Below, one piece after another: positions 35,847-44,126 of a stretch of DNA of 52,894 bases. Below the pieces are notes generated by a model, which saw only the letters and a program-made list of their open reading frames with translations, made no database searches and had not been told where the DNA came from. Numbering within the stretch: position 1 is the stretch's first letter; the number at the start of each line of letters is the position of its first letter. The stretch is from Methanothrix harundinacea (GTDB taxonomy: Archaea; Halobacteriota; Methanosarcinia; Methanotrichales; Methanotrichaceae): contig DAQG01000028.1 of NCBI GenBank assembly GCA_002502785.1, forward strand, positions 1-52,894. The letters run 5' to 3'. Made by a program: the position numbers and the translations under genes.

Positions 35847-37007
35847 TCACTCGCCCTTGTCCTGGATCACGGTGGCGATCTCGGGCCTCAGGTGGGCGTC
35901 GGGAGCGACGTCGTAGACCTCTCCCTTTATGAACTTCTCCACCAGCTCCCTTGCCACGTAATCCGGGTACTGTATCGGTGGATGTTTCATGGTGTAGGCC
36001 GATATCTCGACGAGAGGTCCTCCGATCTTCCTGTCGATGGCAAGCTTGCAGATCCTTATGGCGTCTATTGTGGACCCGCCGCTGTTGGGGGAGTCCTCGA
36101 CCGAGAGCCTCAGCTCAAGATCAATGGGAACGTCACCGAAGATCCTACCTTCCATCCTCAGGAAGCAGATCTTGTTGTCCTTCTGCCATGGTACGTAGTC
36201 TGAGGGACCGATGTGGATGTCGTCGGCCATGAGGGGGGCGTCAAGGACCGACTGGACCGCCTCGGTCTTGGAGATCTTCTTGGATTTGAGACGCTCCTGG
36301 TTGAGCATGTTCAAAAAGTCGGTGTTTCCGCCGGTGTTGAGCTGGTAGGTTCGATCGAGCTTGCATCCCCGATCGTTGAAGAGCTTGGCCAGGGTCCTGT
36401 GGACGATGGTCGCGCCTATCTGGCTCTTGACGTCGTCACCCACTATCGGGACTCCCGCGTCCTCGAACTTCTTTGCCCACGCGGGATCTGAGGCGATGAA
36501 GACTGGCATGCAGTTTACGTAGCCGACCCCAGCGTCTAGGGCGGCCTGAGCGTAGAACCTGCTGGCCTCCTCCGAGCCGACGGGCATGTAATTGATCAAG
36601 ACCTCTGCGCCGCTATCTTCCAGCTCCTTCACGACGTCGCAGGGCTCGAGATCCGAGACGACAAAGGTCTTGTTGTCGTCGTAAGAGGACATGTGAGGAG
36701 CTACACCGTCCAGGACCGGTCCCTTCTTCACCTCAACGCCCATGAATGGAACGTCAGAATAGAATATCTTGGTGCAGTTGGGTGGGGCAAAAATTGCATC
36801 GCTCACGTCCTTTCCCACCTTTCTCCCGTCTATGTCGAAAGCCGCCACCACCTCTATGTCGCCCGGCCTGTAACCGCCGACGCTCCGATGCATAAGGCCG
36901 ACACAATTTTCATCATCAGAATTTTTATAATATTCAATCCCTTGGATGAGAGAGCTGGCGCAGTTGCCGAGACCGGCAATTGCTAATTTTATTTTTTTCA
37001 ACCTCAT
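35847..37007 (-). CDS. myo-Inositol-1-phosphate synthase
   Basis: A 386-residue NAD-dependent synthase turning glucose-6-phosphate into inositol-1-phosphate, used for archaetidylinositol lipids and compatible solutes. The nucleotide-binding loop AIAGLGNCASSLIQG stands near the N-terminus, with NTGGNTDFLNM (a family motif), DVPIDLELRLSVEDSPNSGG and IDAIRICKLAIDRKIGG near the end. Size and order are normal. ATG at 37007 has GGGAGGCG close upstream; a TTG six bases in (37001) would restore better spacing and is a possible start. The downstream side has no obvious operon partner. Confidence 0.93.
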   Translation of the reverse strand: MRLKKIKLAIAGLGNCASSLIQGIEYYKNSDDENCVGLMHRSVGGYRPGDIEVVAAFDIDGRKVGKDVSDAIFAPPNCTKIFYSDVPFMGVEVKKGPVLDGVAPHMSSYDDNKTFVVSDLEPCDVVKELEDSGAEVLINYMPVGSEEASRFYAQAALDAGVGYVNCMPVFIASDPAWAKKFEDAGVPIVGDDVKSQIGATIVHRTLAKLFNDRGCKLDRTYQLNTGGNTDFLNMLNQERLKSKKISKTEAVQSVLDAPLMADDIHIGPSDYVPWQKDNKICFLRMEGRIFGDVPIDLELRLSVEDSPNSGGSTIDAIRICKLAIDRKIGGPLVEISAYTMKHPPIQYPDYVARELVEKFIKGEVYDVAPDAHLRPEIATVIQDKGE

Positions 37008-37253
37008 CGCCTCCCAAATTCACCTGAAGTAGTAAAACTTGACGCGCTACCGAGTATGCTACATTTCTATTAGATAAATCTATAGGCCATCCCAACGGCA
37101 TAATTTGGCCTTCGAGCGGTCGTCCGAAGGTAATTTTTGTCCTCCTGGATGCGGCGAATTTCTGCCGGAAAAGGAGGGAGACAACAATACCTTTCCTAGG
37201 ATCATACATTTCCCGGAAAAATTTGGTCTAGAAGCCGGAGAGGTGGTCACCCA

Positions 37254-38075
37254 TCACTCATCGGGACCTGTCCTCGGGTAGGACCCCAGAACTTTGGTCA
37301 TGGAGGCCCTCTTTCTTATCCTGGCCAGGGCTTCCTCGACGAGGGGGTCGGAGACGTGCCCCTCAAGATCGATGAAAAAGTGATAGTCTCCTAGGCCCAG
37401 CTTGCTGGGCCTGGACTCGATCTTGGTGAGGTTAATCTTTCTGACCGCAAATTCTCCCAAAACCTCCCAGAGGGCGCCGGGCTCGGCACGCTCCAGGTAT
37501 ATGGCAAGAGACGTCTTGTCCATGCCCGTTGGACCCGAAGCTTCCCGGCCGACCACCGCAAACCTTGTGACGTTCTGGTCTGAGTCCTGGACGTTCCGGT
37601 CGATCACCGCCAGGCCGTAGCGTTCTGCAGCTTCGGCGTCGGAGATGGCCGCCATCTCCGAAAACTCCTGGGCAAGCTTTGCGGCGTGGCTGGTGGACCC
37701 GGTCGTCCTCAGCTCCACTTCGGGGAACCGCTGTTTTAGGTAGCCTCTGCACTGGGCCAGGGCCTGGGGGTGAGAGAGGATAACCTTCACCTCCTCGGGC
37801 CTCCCGATCCCCAGAAGGCAGTGTCTCACCCGGAGGTTGATCTCGCCTACGATCTTGACGTCGCGCCTGAGGAGGGCGTCCAAGGTCTGGCCCACCGATC
37901 CTTCGAGGCTGTTTTCCAGGGGAACAACCCCGATATCCACATCACCCTTCTCAACGGCGGCGATCACCTCTTCGAAGTCCCGGAAGTACCGAAGGCGGCC
38001 GCGAGGGCAGTATTTTCTTGCGGCCTTCTCAGAAAAGGTTCCTTCCGGCCCCAAAACCCCTATCAACTGGCTCAT
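37254..38075 (-). CDS. pheA: Prephenate dehydratase
   Basis: A 273-residue enzyme for phenylalanine synthesis (prephenate to phenylpyruvate). N-terminal catalytic domain: IGVLGPEGTFSEKAA, then VPLENSLEGSVGQTLD, and the conserved TRF motif in NVTRFAVVG. C-terminal ACT domain with ESRPSKLGLGDYHFFIDLEG, where phenylalanine normally binds for feedback inhibition. The ATG overlaps the stop of the HMG-CoA reductase gene as ATGA, with AGAGGTGAA before it, so the two are translationally coupled. Chorismate mutase, shikimate kinase and PheA are all in this window but in separate operons. Confidence 0.95.
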   Translation of the reverse strand: MSQLIGVLGPEGTFSEKAARKYCPRGRLRYFRDFEEVIAAVEKGDVDIGVVPLENSLEGSVGQTLDALLRRDVKIVGEINLRVRHCLLGIGRPEEVKVILSHPQALAQCRGYLKQRFPEVELRTTGSTSHAAKLAQEFSEMAAISDAEAAERYGLAVIDRNVQDSDQNVTRFAVVGREASGPTGMDKTSLAIYLERAEPGALWEVLGEFAVRKINLTKIESRPSKLGLGDYHFFIDLEGHVSDPLVEEALARIRKRASMTKVLGSYPRTGPDE

Positions 38076-39328
38076 TTCACCTCTCTTAACAGCTCTTTTG
38101 CCCTGTCGACGTTGATATTCTTCTCCGCAGCCATTCGAGCTGCTACGGCCTCGATCTCGTCGCCCACGGCTCCCGCCTGGACGGCGACGTTCCTGGCGTG
38201 AAGGGACATGTGACCCCTCTGGATCCCCTCGGTGGCAAGAGCCCGAAGTGCAGCGAAGTTTTGGGCGAGGCCCACTGAGGCGAGGATCCGTCCCAGGTCG
38301 TCGGCCGACTTCAGCCCCAGTATCTTCACATTGGCCTTGGCGACGGGATGGACACGGGTTGCGCCGCCTACGGTCCCGACGGCCACCGGAAGCTCAATCG
38401 AGCCGACGAGGTCGCCGTCCCTGTTTTTCTCGTATACGGATAGAGACCTGTAGCTTCCGCCTCTGGCGGCGTAAGAGTGGGCTCCGGCCTCGATGGCTCT
38501 CGTGTCGTTTCCGGTCGCCATCGTCACGGCCGTTACGCCGTTCATGATACCCTTGTTGTGAGTGGCGGCCCTGTAGGGGTCGCTTTCGGCAAGAGCGCTC
38601 GCAAGAACCATGGCGTCGACGACCTCAGGACCGCCTATCTCTTCGGCCTTGAAGACGGCCCGGGCCCTTGCCACCCTAAGGTCGGCGAGGTTCGATATGA
38701 TCCTGAGGTAAACTTTGCCTCCGGTGATCTCCTCGATGAAGGGGGCGAGGGCCTCGGCCATGGTGTTGACGGCGTTTGCGCCCATGGCGTCTCTGCAGTC
38801 GACAAGAAGGTGGACGACCACCATCGGACCTTTCCTGGTGTTGACCACATTCGCCTCGATTCCCACGACGCCTCCCCCATATCTGACCAGCATCGGGTCT
38901 TTCTCGTTCGCCCTGACAGCGATCTCCTCAGATCGGGCCAGGATGGAGAGCCTCGCACCGTGGGGGTCGTCGACTCCCGTCACCTGGATCAGGGCCCTCA
39001 TCACGGGCCTGGTGCTGCTGGTCACAAACCCGCCGCCCGCAAGAGCCATCCTCGCCCCGTTACTGGCGGCGGCGATCACCGATGGCTCTTCTGTCGCCAT
39101 GGGGATCAGAACCTCCCGCCCGTCGATCAGAAAGTTGGTGGCGATCCCCAGGGGGATCTGGAAGAGGCCCACGACGTTCTCGACCATCTTGTCGGCCTGG
39201 TCGAGGGAGAGGCCCAACTTTCCTATCGCTTCGATATCCTCCTCCGCCAACCCAGCGTTCTCCGCCACGATCTTGAGCCGATCCGGCGCAGAAACCCTGT
39301 ACAACCCCGAAATTCTCGACGTCTTCAA
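38072..39328 (-). CDS. HMG-CoA reductase, class II-like
   Basis: A 418-residue 3-hydroxy-3-methylglutaryl-CoA reductase making mevalonate for isoprenoid lipids. No membrane anchor. The N-terminus SRISGLYRVSAPDRLKIVAE, the LGIATNFLIDGREVLIPMAT region, EEPSVIAAASNGAR and DCRDAMGANAVNTMAE are those of the soluble class II enzymes (Pseudomonas mevalonii and Archaeoglobus type), rather than the class I form of many methanogens. Catalytic features are the DAMG aspartate, the Lys in HNKGIMNG and the His in GHMSLHARN. TTG start with GGAGGTTGT before it. Overlaps pheA by four bases and shares a 62-bp divergent promoter with the beta-RFAP synthase fusion gene. Confidence 0.93.
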   Translation of the reverse strand: MKTSRISGLYRVSAPDRLKIVAENAGLAEEDIEAIGKLGLSLDQADKMVENVVGLFQIPLGIATNFLIDGREVLIPMATEEPSVIAAASNGARMALAGGGFVTSSTRPVMRALIQVTGVDDPHGARLSILARSEEIAVRANEKDPMLVRYGGGVVGIEANVVNTRKGPMVVVHLLVDCRDAMGANAVNTMAEALAPFIEEITGGKVYLRIISNLADLRVARARAVFKAEEIGGPEVVDAMVLASALAESDPYRAATHNKGIMNGVTAVTMATGNDTRAIEAGAHSYAARGGSYRSLSVYEKNRDGDLVGSIELPVAVGTVGGATRVHPVAKANVKILGLKSADDLGRILASVGLAQNFAALRALATEGIQRGHMSLHARNVAVQAGAVGDEIEAVAARMAAEKNINVDRAKELLREVK

Positions 39329-39390
39329 TCAAACAACCTCCACAAAGCCCAGAGAGAGGAAAAGGGTCGTCATCAGAGGGGAAAAACTTT

Positions 39391-40950
39391 ATGCCAACCG
39401 GCCTTCTTTTTTATGTGCCAAAACAATCGCCCTTGAAGATCGACGAAGAGATCGCAAGGCTCGAAGAGGCTGTGGGCAGGCTCAGTCCCGTCCAGAAGAT
39501 GCTCCTGGGGACCGACGGCTCCGTGACCTGCCTATTGGAGGTTCTCACCGGCAGCCCCGTCGAGATCGAGACACTGGTCCAGAAGGTGGTGGCTGCGGAC
39601 GAGATCGTCTCTCGCGAGCTGGAGATCGAAACCGGGGACGAGGTGAACTACAGGGTGGTGAAGCTCAAAAACTTCGTTTCTGGGGAGACCCTGATTCACG
39701 CCACCTCCTTCACCCCCCTGAAGCGGCTCGAAGATCGGTTTCGAAACGACCTGATGCGGGCGGACGTTCCCATCGGAACGATCCTGAAGAAGCACCGGAT
39801 CGAGTCGAGGCGAGACATACTGAGGGCCCGGGTTTTGCAGGACGCAGGCGAGATGAACGGGATCTTCAACATATTTTCCAAAGAGCCGATGCTATCGAGA
39901 GACTACAAGATCATCAGGCACGGCCAACCTCTGATGGCCATCACCGAGACCTTCCCCTACAACAACTTTCAGGATAAGGATAGGGTGATCGTGCAGACCC
40001 CCTCCAGGATACACATGACCCTCACGGACCTTGCCGGAGACTGCGGTCGGGTGGACGGCGGCGTGGGGGTGACTCTGGATGATCCTGGCATAGTGGTGGA
40101 GGCCGAGAGGGGCGAGGGTCTTCTGGTAAGGGGCGACAACACCGATCGGGCGAGGGTCGCGGCGAAGGCCGTCATCGACCGGTTCGATCTAGGCGGCGCC
40201 GAGATCAATGTGAGGTCCTGCTACAAGCAACACGTCGGCCTCGGCGCAGGAACGCAGCTCGCGATGGCCGTGGGAAAGGCCCTCTGCGACCTCTACGGTC
40301 GGCCCGCATCGGCCCGCGATATCGCCGCCGCCGTCGGCAGAGGCGGGACCAGCGGCATCGGAGTTGCCGCCTTCGAGAGGGGAGGGTTCATAGTCGACGG
40401 GGGCCACACCTTCGGCCCGGGAAAGGAGAAGGTTGACTTTCGGCCTTCCTCCGCATCATTGGGGGTCGCGCCTCCGCCGGTGATAATGCAGTCAGACCTC
40501 CCGAGTTCATGGAAGTTCCTGCTGGCGATGCCGAATATACCCAAAGGTGCCCACGGCAGAAAGGAGCTGGACGTCTTTGGCGCCTTCTGTCCCGTGCCAA
40601 AAGAGGAGGTAGCAGAGCTATGCCGCGAGATTTTGGTGAGGATGATTCCTGCCGTCGTGGAGGGGGACCTGGACAACTTCGGCAATGCTGTGAACAGGAT
40701 CCAGGAGCTAGGGTTCAAGAAGGTGGAGGTTGGGCTTCAGCACCCGATGATAGGAAGGCTCATGAAGGAGATGAGGTCTGCGGGCGCAGCGGGCGCTGGG
40801 CTCAGCTCCTTTGGCCCCACAGTCTATGCCGTGACCGACTCCAGGACGAGGGATATCGAGTCTGCAGCGATGGAGGTTATGAGGGACGTGGGAGGCGAGG
40901 TCGTCGTCACCAGGTCCCGAAACTCAGGGGCGAGAATGAGATCCGCCTGA
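39391..40950 (+). CDS. Fusion of a chorismate-lyase-like (DUF98) domain and beta-RFAP synthase
   Basis: A 519-residue two-domain protein for methanopterin synthesis. Residues about 20-190 are chorismate-lyase-like (DUF98), with LSPVQKMLLGTDGSVTCLLE and RARVLQDAG; such domains release 4-hydroxybenzoate or related aromatics from chorismate. Residues about 205-510 are the beta-ribofuranosylaminobenzene 5'-phosphate synthase family (GHMP fold): QTPSRIHMTLTDLAGDCG at the start, HVGLGAGTQLAMA as the phosphate loop, and GLSSFGPTVYAV at the end. Beta-RFAP synthase usually stands alone at about 320 residues, so the fusion directly links the aromatic precursor to its ribosylation. ATG at 39391 with GAGGGG upstream. 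Divergent from the HMG-CoA reductase gene. Confidence 0.88.
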   Translation: MPTGLLFYVPKQSPLKIDEEIARLEEAVGRLSPVQKMLLGTDGSVTCLLEVLTGSPVEIETLVQKVVAADEIVSRELEIETGDEVNYRVVKLKNFVSGETLIHATSFTPLKRLEDRFRNDLMRADVPIGTILKKHRIESRRDILRARVLQDAGEMNGIFNIFSKEPMLSRDYKIIRHGQPLMAITETFPYNNFQDKDRVIVQTPSRIHMTLTDLAGDCGRVDGGVGVTLDDPGIVVEAERGEGLLVRGDNTDRARVAAKAVIDRFDLGGAEINVRSCYKQHVGLGAGTQLAMAVGKALCDLYGRPASARDIAAAVGRGGTSGIGVAAFERGGFIVDGGHTFGPGKEKVDFRPSSASLGVAPPPVIMQSDLPSSWKFLLAMPNIPKGAHGRKELDVFGAFCPVPKEEVAELCREILVRMIPAVVEGDLDNFGNAVNRIQELGFKKVEVGLQHPMIGRLMKEMRSAGAAGAGLSSFGPTVYAVTDSRTRDIESAAMEVMRDVGGEVVVTRSRNSGARMRSA

Positions 40951-40991
40951 ACTTTGCATTTAATTGATGTTTATTGACGGGATGATCATAG

Positions 40992-42047
40992 ATGAGCGAG
41001 ATTCAAAGGCTTCTTGAACGGCTGAGCAACGCCCACGGAATATCGGGGCGAGAGGGGTCCATCCAGGATATAGTGCGCGAGGAGATCAGCCCTCTCGTCG
41101 ACGAGATAAGGATCGATAACCTCGGAAACCTCGTGGCCACCAAAAAGGGCGAGCGGCCTTCGGTGATGATCGCAGCCCACATCGACGAGATCGGCCTCAT
41201 GACCAAGTACGTCGATGAGAAGGGGTTCATTCGGTTCGTCACCATCGGGGGCTGGTTCGACCAGACCCTCTTGAACCAGAGGGTGATCATTCACGCCGAG
41301 TCGGGGCCGATATATGGCGTCATCGGATCTAAGCCCCCCCACGTGATGAAGCCCGAAGACCGGAAGAAGCCGATCGAGATCAAGGATATGTTCGTGGACG
41401 CCGGATGCCAAGATCAGGATGAGGCGAAGGCCCTGGGGATCAAGCCGGGCACCCCCATGAGCATCGATCGGACCTTCGCAAAGCTTGCGGGCGACAGAGC
41501 GACGGGAAAGGCCTTCGACAACCGTGCGGGGGTCGTCATGATGATCGAGGCATTGAAGCGGACGAAGACAGCATCCCAGATCTATGCCGTAGGGACGGTC
41601 CAGGAGGAGGTGGGGCTCAAGGGTGCCAGGACCAGCGCCTTCGATCTTCGTCCCGACGTCGCCCTGGCCACAGACGTCACGATCCCTGGAGACCATCCCG
41701 GGATCGAGAAGAAGGATTCGAATCTAGAGATCGGAAAAGGGCCCGTCATCACCATCGTCGACGCCTCGGGCCGGGGGATCATCGCCACGGAAAAGGTGGT
41801 GGACTGGTTGGCCGAAACCGCTCGGGAGTTTGAGATCGAGGTCCAGATGGACGTCTCCGGAGGTGGTACCACCGACGCCACAGCCATCCAGCTGACGAGG
41901 GAGGGAATTCACACGGGGCTAATCAGCGTCGCCACCAGGTACATCCACTCTCCCGTCGAGGTTCTGAGCATGAAAGACCTCGAGGCCTGCGCCGAGCTGA
42001 TCGCAAGAGCCCTTGAGACCGCGCCGAGATTCTTCAAAAAAGAGTGA
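40992..42047 (+). CDS. M42 family metallo-aminopeptidase
   Basis: A 351-residue dinuclear-metal aminopeptidase of the M42 (tetrahedral TET) family, which trims peptides in the cytoplasm as large dodecamers. The metal and catalytic residues are all visible: AAHIDEIGLM (first His and Asp), AFDNRAGVVMMIE (second Asp), VQEEVGLKGA (Glu pair), ATDVTIPGDHPG (Asp), and TRYIHSPVEVLS (last His). ATG start, preceded by GGGATGATCATAG. It follows the beta-RFAP fusion gene by 41 bp on the same strand but has no obvious link with methanopterin. A strong hairpin after its stop marks the end of the transcript. Confidence 0.94.
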   Translation: MSEIQRLLERLSNAHGISGREGSIQDIVREEISPLVDEIRIDNLGNLVATKKGERPSVMIAAHIDEIGLMTKYVDEKGFIRFVTIGGWFDQTLLNQRVIIHAESGPIYGVIGSKPPHVMKPEDRKKPIEIKDMFVDAGCQDQDEAKALGIKPGTPMSIDRTFAKLAGDRATGKAFDNRAGVVMMIEALKRTKTASQIYAVGTVQEEVGLKGARTSAFDLRPDVALATDVTIPGDHPGIEKKDSNLEIGKGPVITIVDASGRGIIATEKVVDWLAETAREFEIEVQMDVSGGGTTDATAIQLTREGIHTGLISVATRYIHSPVEVLSMKDLEACAELIARALETAPRFFKKE

Positions 42048-42068
42048 TTCGGACGGAAAGGTCAGCCC

Positions 42069-42107
42069 AAACCCTGTTTTAACGCAGGGTTTGACGACCT
42101 ATTTTTT
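42069..42107 (+). terminator. Strong hairpin with T run after the M42 gene
   Basis: AAACCCTG and CAGGGTTT form a perfect 8-bp stem with an 8-nt loop, flanked by AGGTC and GACCT that can extend it, then ATTTTTTC. This is the best intrinsic-terminator-like element of the window, 21 bp after the stop codon. Confidence 0.65.
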
Positions 42108-42201
42108 CAAAAATTTCGAAATTCGCTCGAGAGTGATACGAAGAGCCTAACTGCCCGATAGAATTGCCTTCCGAAAACGACATCAAAAAGAGGAACTGGA
42201 A

Positions 42202-42223
42202 CGTCCTCCTCTTCGGGAGGACG
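42202..42223 (-). terminator. Hairpin after the one-helix membrane peptide gene
   Basis: CGTCCTCC and GGAGGACG form an 8-bp stem with a 6-nt loop, 14 bp downstream of the small membrane peptide stop (minus strand). A T run (CTCTTTTTGATG) follows further down. Probable end of the UspA-peptide transcript. Confidence 0.45.
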
Positions 42224-42236
42224 CTGATCTGCCGAT

Positions 42237-42347
42237 CTAGCTACCGCCTATCAGGCTAATGACCGTGTAGGCGAGAAGCGTACCGACGATAAAAGTCACC
42301 GCAAAAGCGGGATACGCTATCCCTGAGGAAATCATCTCTACTGCCAT
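42237..42347 (-). CDS. Predicted 36-residue single-helix membrane peptide
   Basis: A 36-residue peptide, too short to be called routinely. It starts with ATG at 42347, five bases after the UspA stop; that stop lies in TGAGATGATC, which also provides a ribosome binding match. The sequence begins MAVEMISSGIAYPAF and continues with a long hydrophobic helix (AVTFIVGTLLAYTVISLIGG) ending in Ser. One transmembrane helix, short polar ends, no cysteine. Followed by a hairpin, so it is the last gene of a UspA transcript. It could be a regulator of a membrane transporter or a small membrane stress peptide. Family unknown; the coding evidence is position, frame, ribosome binding site and hydrophobicity. 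Confidence 0.6.
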   Translation of the reverse strand: MAVEMISSGIAYPAFAVTFIVGTLLAYTVISLIGGS

Positions 42348-42352
42348 TTTGA

Positions 42353-42784
42353 TCATCTCACTACGAGGACGGGGCAGGTTGCCCAGTAAAGGACCTTCTG
42401 GACGACGCTTCCGATGAGGAGCTTTGTGACGCCGCTCTCACCGTGGCTGCCCATGACGATCAGATCGACTCCTTCAGTCCTGGCGAGGTCGACGATCGCG
42501 TTGGCGGGCGCCCCGGACTTGACCATCGTCTCAACGGCCACGCCTGCTTCATCGGCCATCTTCTTGATCTCGGTCACGGCTTTCTCTCCGCTGGCCTGGA
42601 GCTTGGCTTCTATGTCCTTCTTGTCGGCGCCCAGCTGCCTCACGGCGCTGGCTACGACTACCTCGTTCACAACGTAAACTCCGAGCACCTTCGCGCCGAC
42701 CGCCTTCGCCAGGTCTACGCCGTGCTGTACCGCGACCCTGGACTTTGCGGAACCGTCTGTAGCAACTAAAATCCGATCGTACAT
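42353..42784 (-). CDS. Universal stress protein, UspA family (copy 1)
   Basis: A 143-residue UspA-family protein. The N-terminal MYDRILVATDGS and the C-terminal MGSHGESGVTKLLIGSV (GxxG then 9 residues then G-S) are the ATP-binding pattern of the MJ0577-like class, so it probably binds ATP. The ATG at 42784 is chosen over the longer ORF (42823) because GAGAGGTGTGAT lies just before it and matches homologues. It comes directly before the 36-residue membrane peptide. A second UspA gene lies 144 bp upstream, same direction. Roles in stress tolerance are only family knowledge. Confidence 0.92.
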   Translation of the reverse strand: MYDRILVATDGSAKSRVAVQHGVDLAKAVGAKVLGVYVVNEVVVASAVRQLGADKKDIEAKLQASGEKAVTEIKKMADEAGVAVETMVKSGAPANAIVDLARTEGVDLIVMGSHGESGVTKLLIGSVVQKVLYWATCPVLVVR

Positions 42785-42927
42785 TTTATCACACCTCTCA
42801 AATCTCCCTACAACCTTCTGCACCTTTTGAGTTTATCCATTACGCCTTTGATATAAATAGGTATCTTTCCGATACCGGCATCTAGAAGCCTTATAAAGGG
42901 CATATATCGGGCGCAGGGACAACCTCA

Positions 42928-43368
42928 TCATCTCACTATCATCACCGGCGTACTAGACCAGTTCAGGACCTTCTGCGCTACGCTGCCGATCAGCTTCGAT
43001 GTGATCCCGCCTTCGCCGTGGCTTCCCATCAGGATCAGGTCGACGCCCTCGATCCTCGCCGTATCGAGGATCCTGGATGCTGGGTCGCCCTCTTTGATCA
43101 GGGGTTCCACCTGGACACCAGAGGCCTCTCCCATCTTACAGACCTCGCTCACGATCTTCTCGGCGGAGGCCTTTAGAGCCTTTCTGAGATCCTCTTCAGC
43201 GAAGCCCTTGCGGATCATGGCGGCGATAACTCTCGAAATCGCCATGTCGTTTATGACGTAGAGCACCAGAATGTCAGACCCCAGGGACTTCGCGAGCTTT
43301 ACGCCGTGCCTGCTGGACTCTATCGAGCTGTCAGAGCCGTCTGTGGCGATCAGAATTTTCCTGTACAT
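42928..43368 (-). CDS. Universal stress protein, UspA family (copy 2)
   Basis: A 146-residue UspA paralogue of the downstream gene, with YRKILIATDGSDSS at the start and MGSHGEGGITSKLIGSV near the end, so the ATP-binding residues are kept. ATG start with GGAGGCAGGATTGG before it. A TATA-like TTTATATC near 42855 lies between this gene and copy 1, so each copy may have its own promoter. Tandem Usp copies are common in methanogens. Confidence 0.92.
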   Translation of the reverse strand: MYRKILIATDGSDSSIESSRHGVKLAKSLGSDILVLYVINDMAISRVIAAMIRKGFAEEDLRKALKASAEKIVSEVCKMGEASGVQVEPLIKEGDPASRILDTARIEGVDLILMGSHGEGGITSKLIGSVAQKVLNWSSTPVMIVR

Positions 43369-43412
43369 CCAATCCTGCCTCCTGAAGCTTCTCCTCTTCC
43401 GTATAAAAAAAA

Positions 43413-43802
43413 CTACCTTTTCGCTATCAGCATCCTCAACGCCAGCAGGGCGGCGTTCTCGCCGGAGTCGATCCCAACGCAGGCGACGGGAACACCTGGA
43501 GGCATTTGGGAGATGGCGAGGAGCGCGTCAAGCCCCCCCAGCTTTGCGCTCACCGGGACACCTATCACCGGCCTATCCGTCCTGGAGGCGATAAAGCCGG
43601 GAAGGGCGGCGGAGAGGCCCGCCACGGCTATGAAGATCTTCGCGTCGGTCTCCTTTATGTACCGCTCCAGGTCATCGGGATTTCTGTGGGCCGAGAGAAC
43701 CCTTTCCTCGTGGTCGACCCCATTCTCCTCGAGAACCCGGAGGACCTTGTCCACCACGGACTTGTCCGATTTGGATCCCGATATAACGGCAATTTCAGTC
43801 AT
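43413..43802 (-). CDS. purE: Phosphoribosylaminoimidazole carboxylase catalytic subunit (PurE)
   Basis: A 129-residue PurE of purine biosynthesis (carboxyaminoimidazole ribotide mutase or AIR carboxylase). Motifs: VISGSKSDKSVVDKVL at the start, SAHRNPDDLERYI (the catalytic His in SAHR), GLSAALPGFIAS, GVPVSAKLGGLDALLAISQM and GIDSGENAALLALRML at the end. The ATG at 43802 fits family N-termini (TEIAVISGSKSD); an in-frame TTG 18 bp upstream (43820) is an alternative. It follows the chorismate mutase gene by 40 bp and is probably part of the same transcript, though the pathways differ. Confidence 0.93.
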   Translation of the reverse strand: MTEIAVISGSKSDKSVVDKVLRVLEENGVDHEERVLSAHRNPDDLERYIKETDAKIFIAVAGLSAALPGFIASRTDRPVIGVPVSAKLGGLDALLAISQMPPGVPVACVGIDSGENAALLALRMLIAKR

Positions 43803-43841
43803 AACTCCCAAAACTCTCAAAAGACAAGTTCACACCACGAG

Positions 43842-44126
43842 CTAAGGCAGGTTGTCCTCTCCAAGAAGCTCGTGCTGTTTTTCAAGGCTCATCCTGATCA
43901 GAGTCGCGAATATCTCCTTTATCGAGCCGGCATCAAGGCCCAGCTCCGTGGCATTGTCGAGGGCCCTCTTCATAACCAGCTTCTCTTGATTCGGGTCCTC
44001 GATCTTGACACCTAGGACCTTCTTGGCCTCGAAGATATCTTCCGCAAGCCTCACCCGCTCGTCTATCAGCCTTATTATCTCTTGGTCCACTTTCTGAACA
44101 TCTGCGCGAAGATCTTCCAGGCTCAT
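43842..44126 (-). CDS. Chorismate mutase, AroQ type
   Basis: A 94-residue all-helical chorismate mutase (AroQ class) converting chorismate to prephenate. The sequence EDLRADVQKVDQEIIRLIDE is the first helix, with the Arg of the active site. RVRLAEDIFEAKKVLGVKIED follows, then FATLIRMSLEKQHELL with the conserved Glu and Gln. Single domain, not fused to PheA. Start ATG overlaps the stop of the shikimate kinase gene in ATGA. Operon order shikimate kinase, chorismate mutase supports joint control of the aromatic pathway. Confidence 0.93.
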   Translation of the reverse strand: MSLEDLRADVQKVDQEIIRLIDERVRLAEDIFEAKKVLGVKIEDPNQEKLVMKRALDNATELGLDAGSIKEIFATLIRMSLEKQHELLGEDNLP

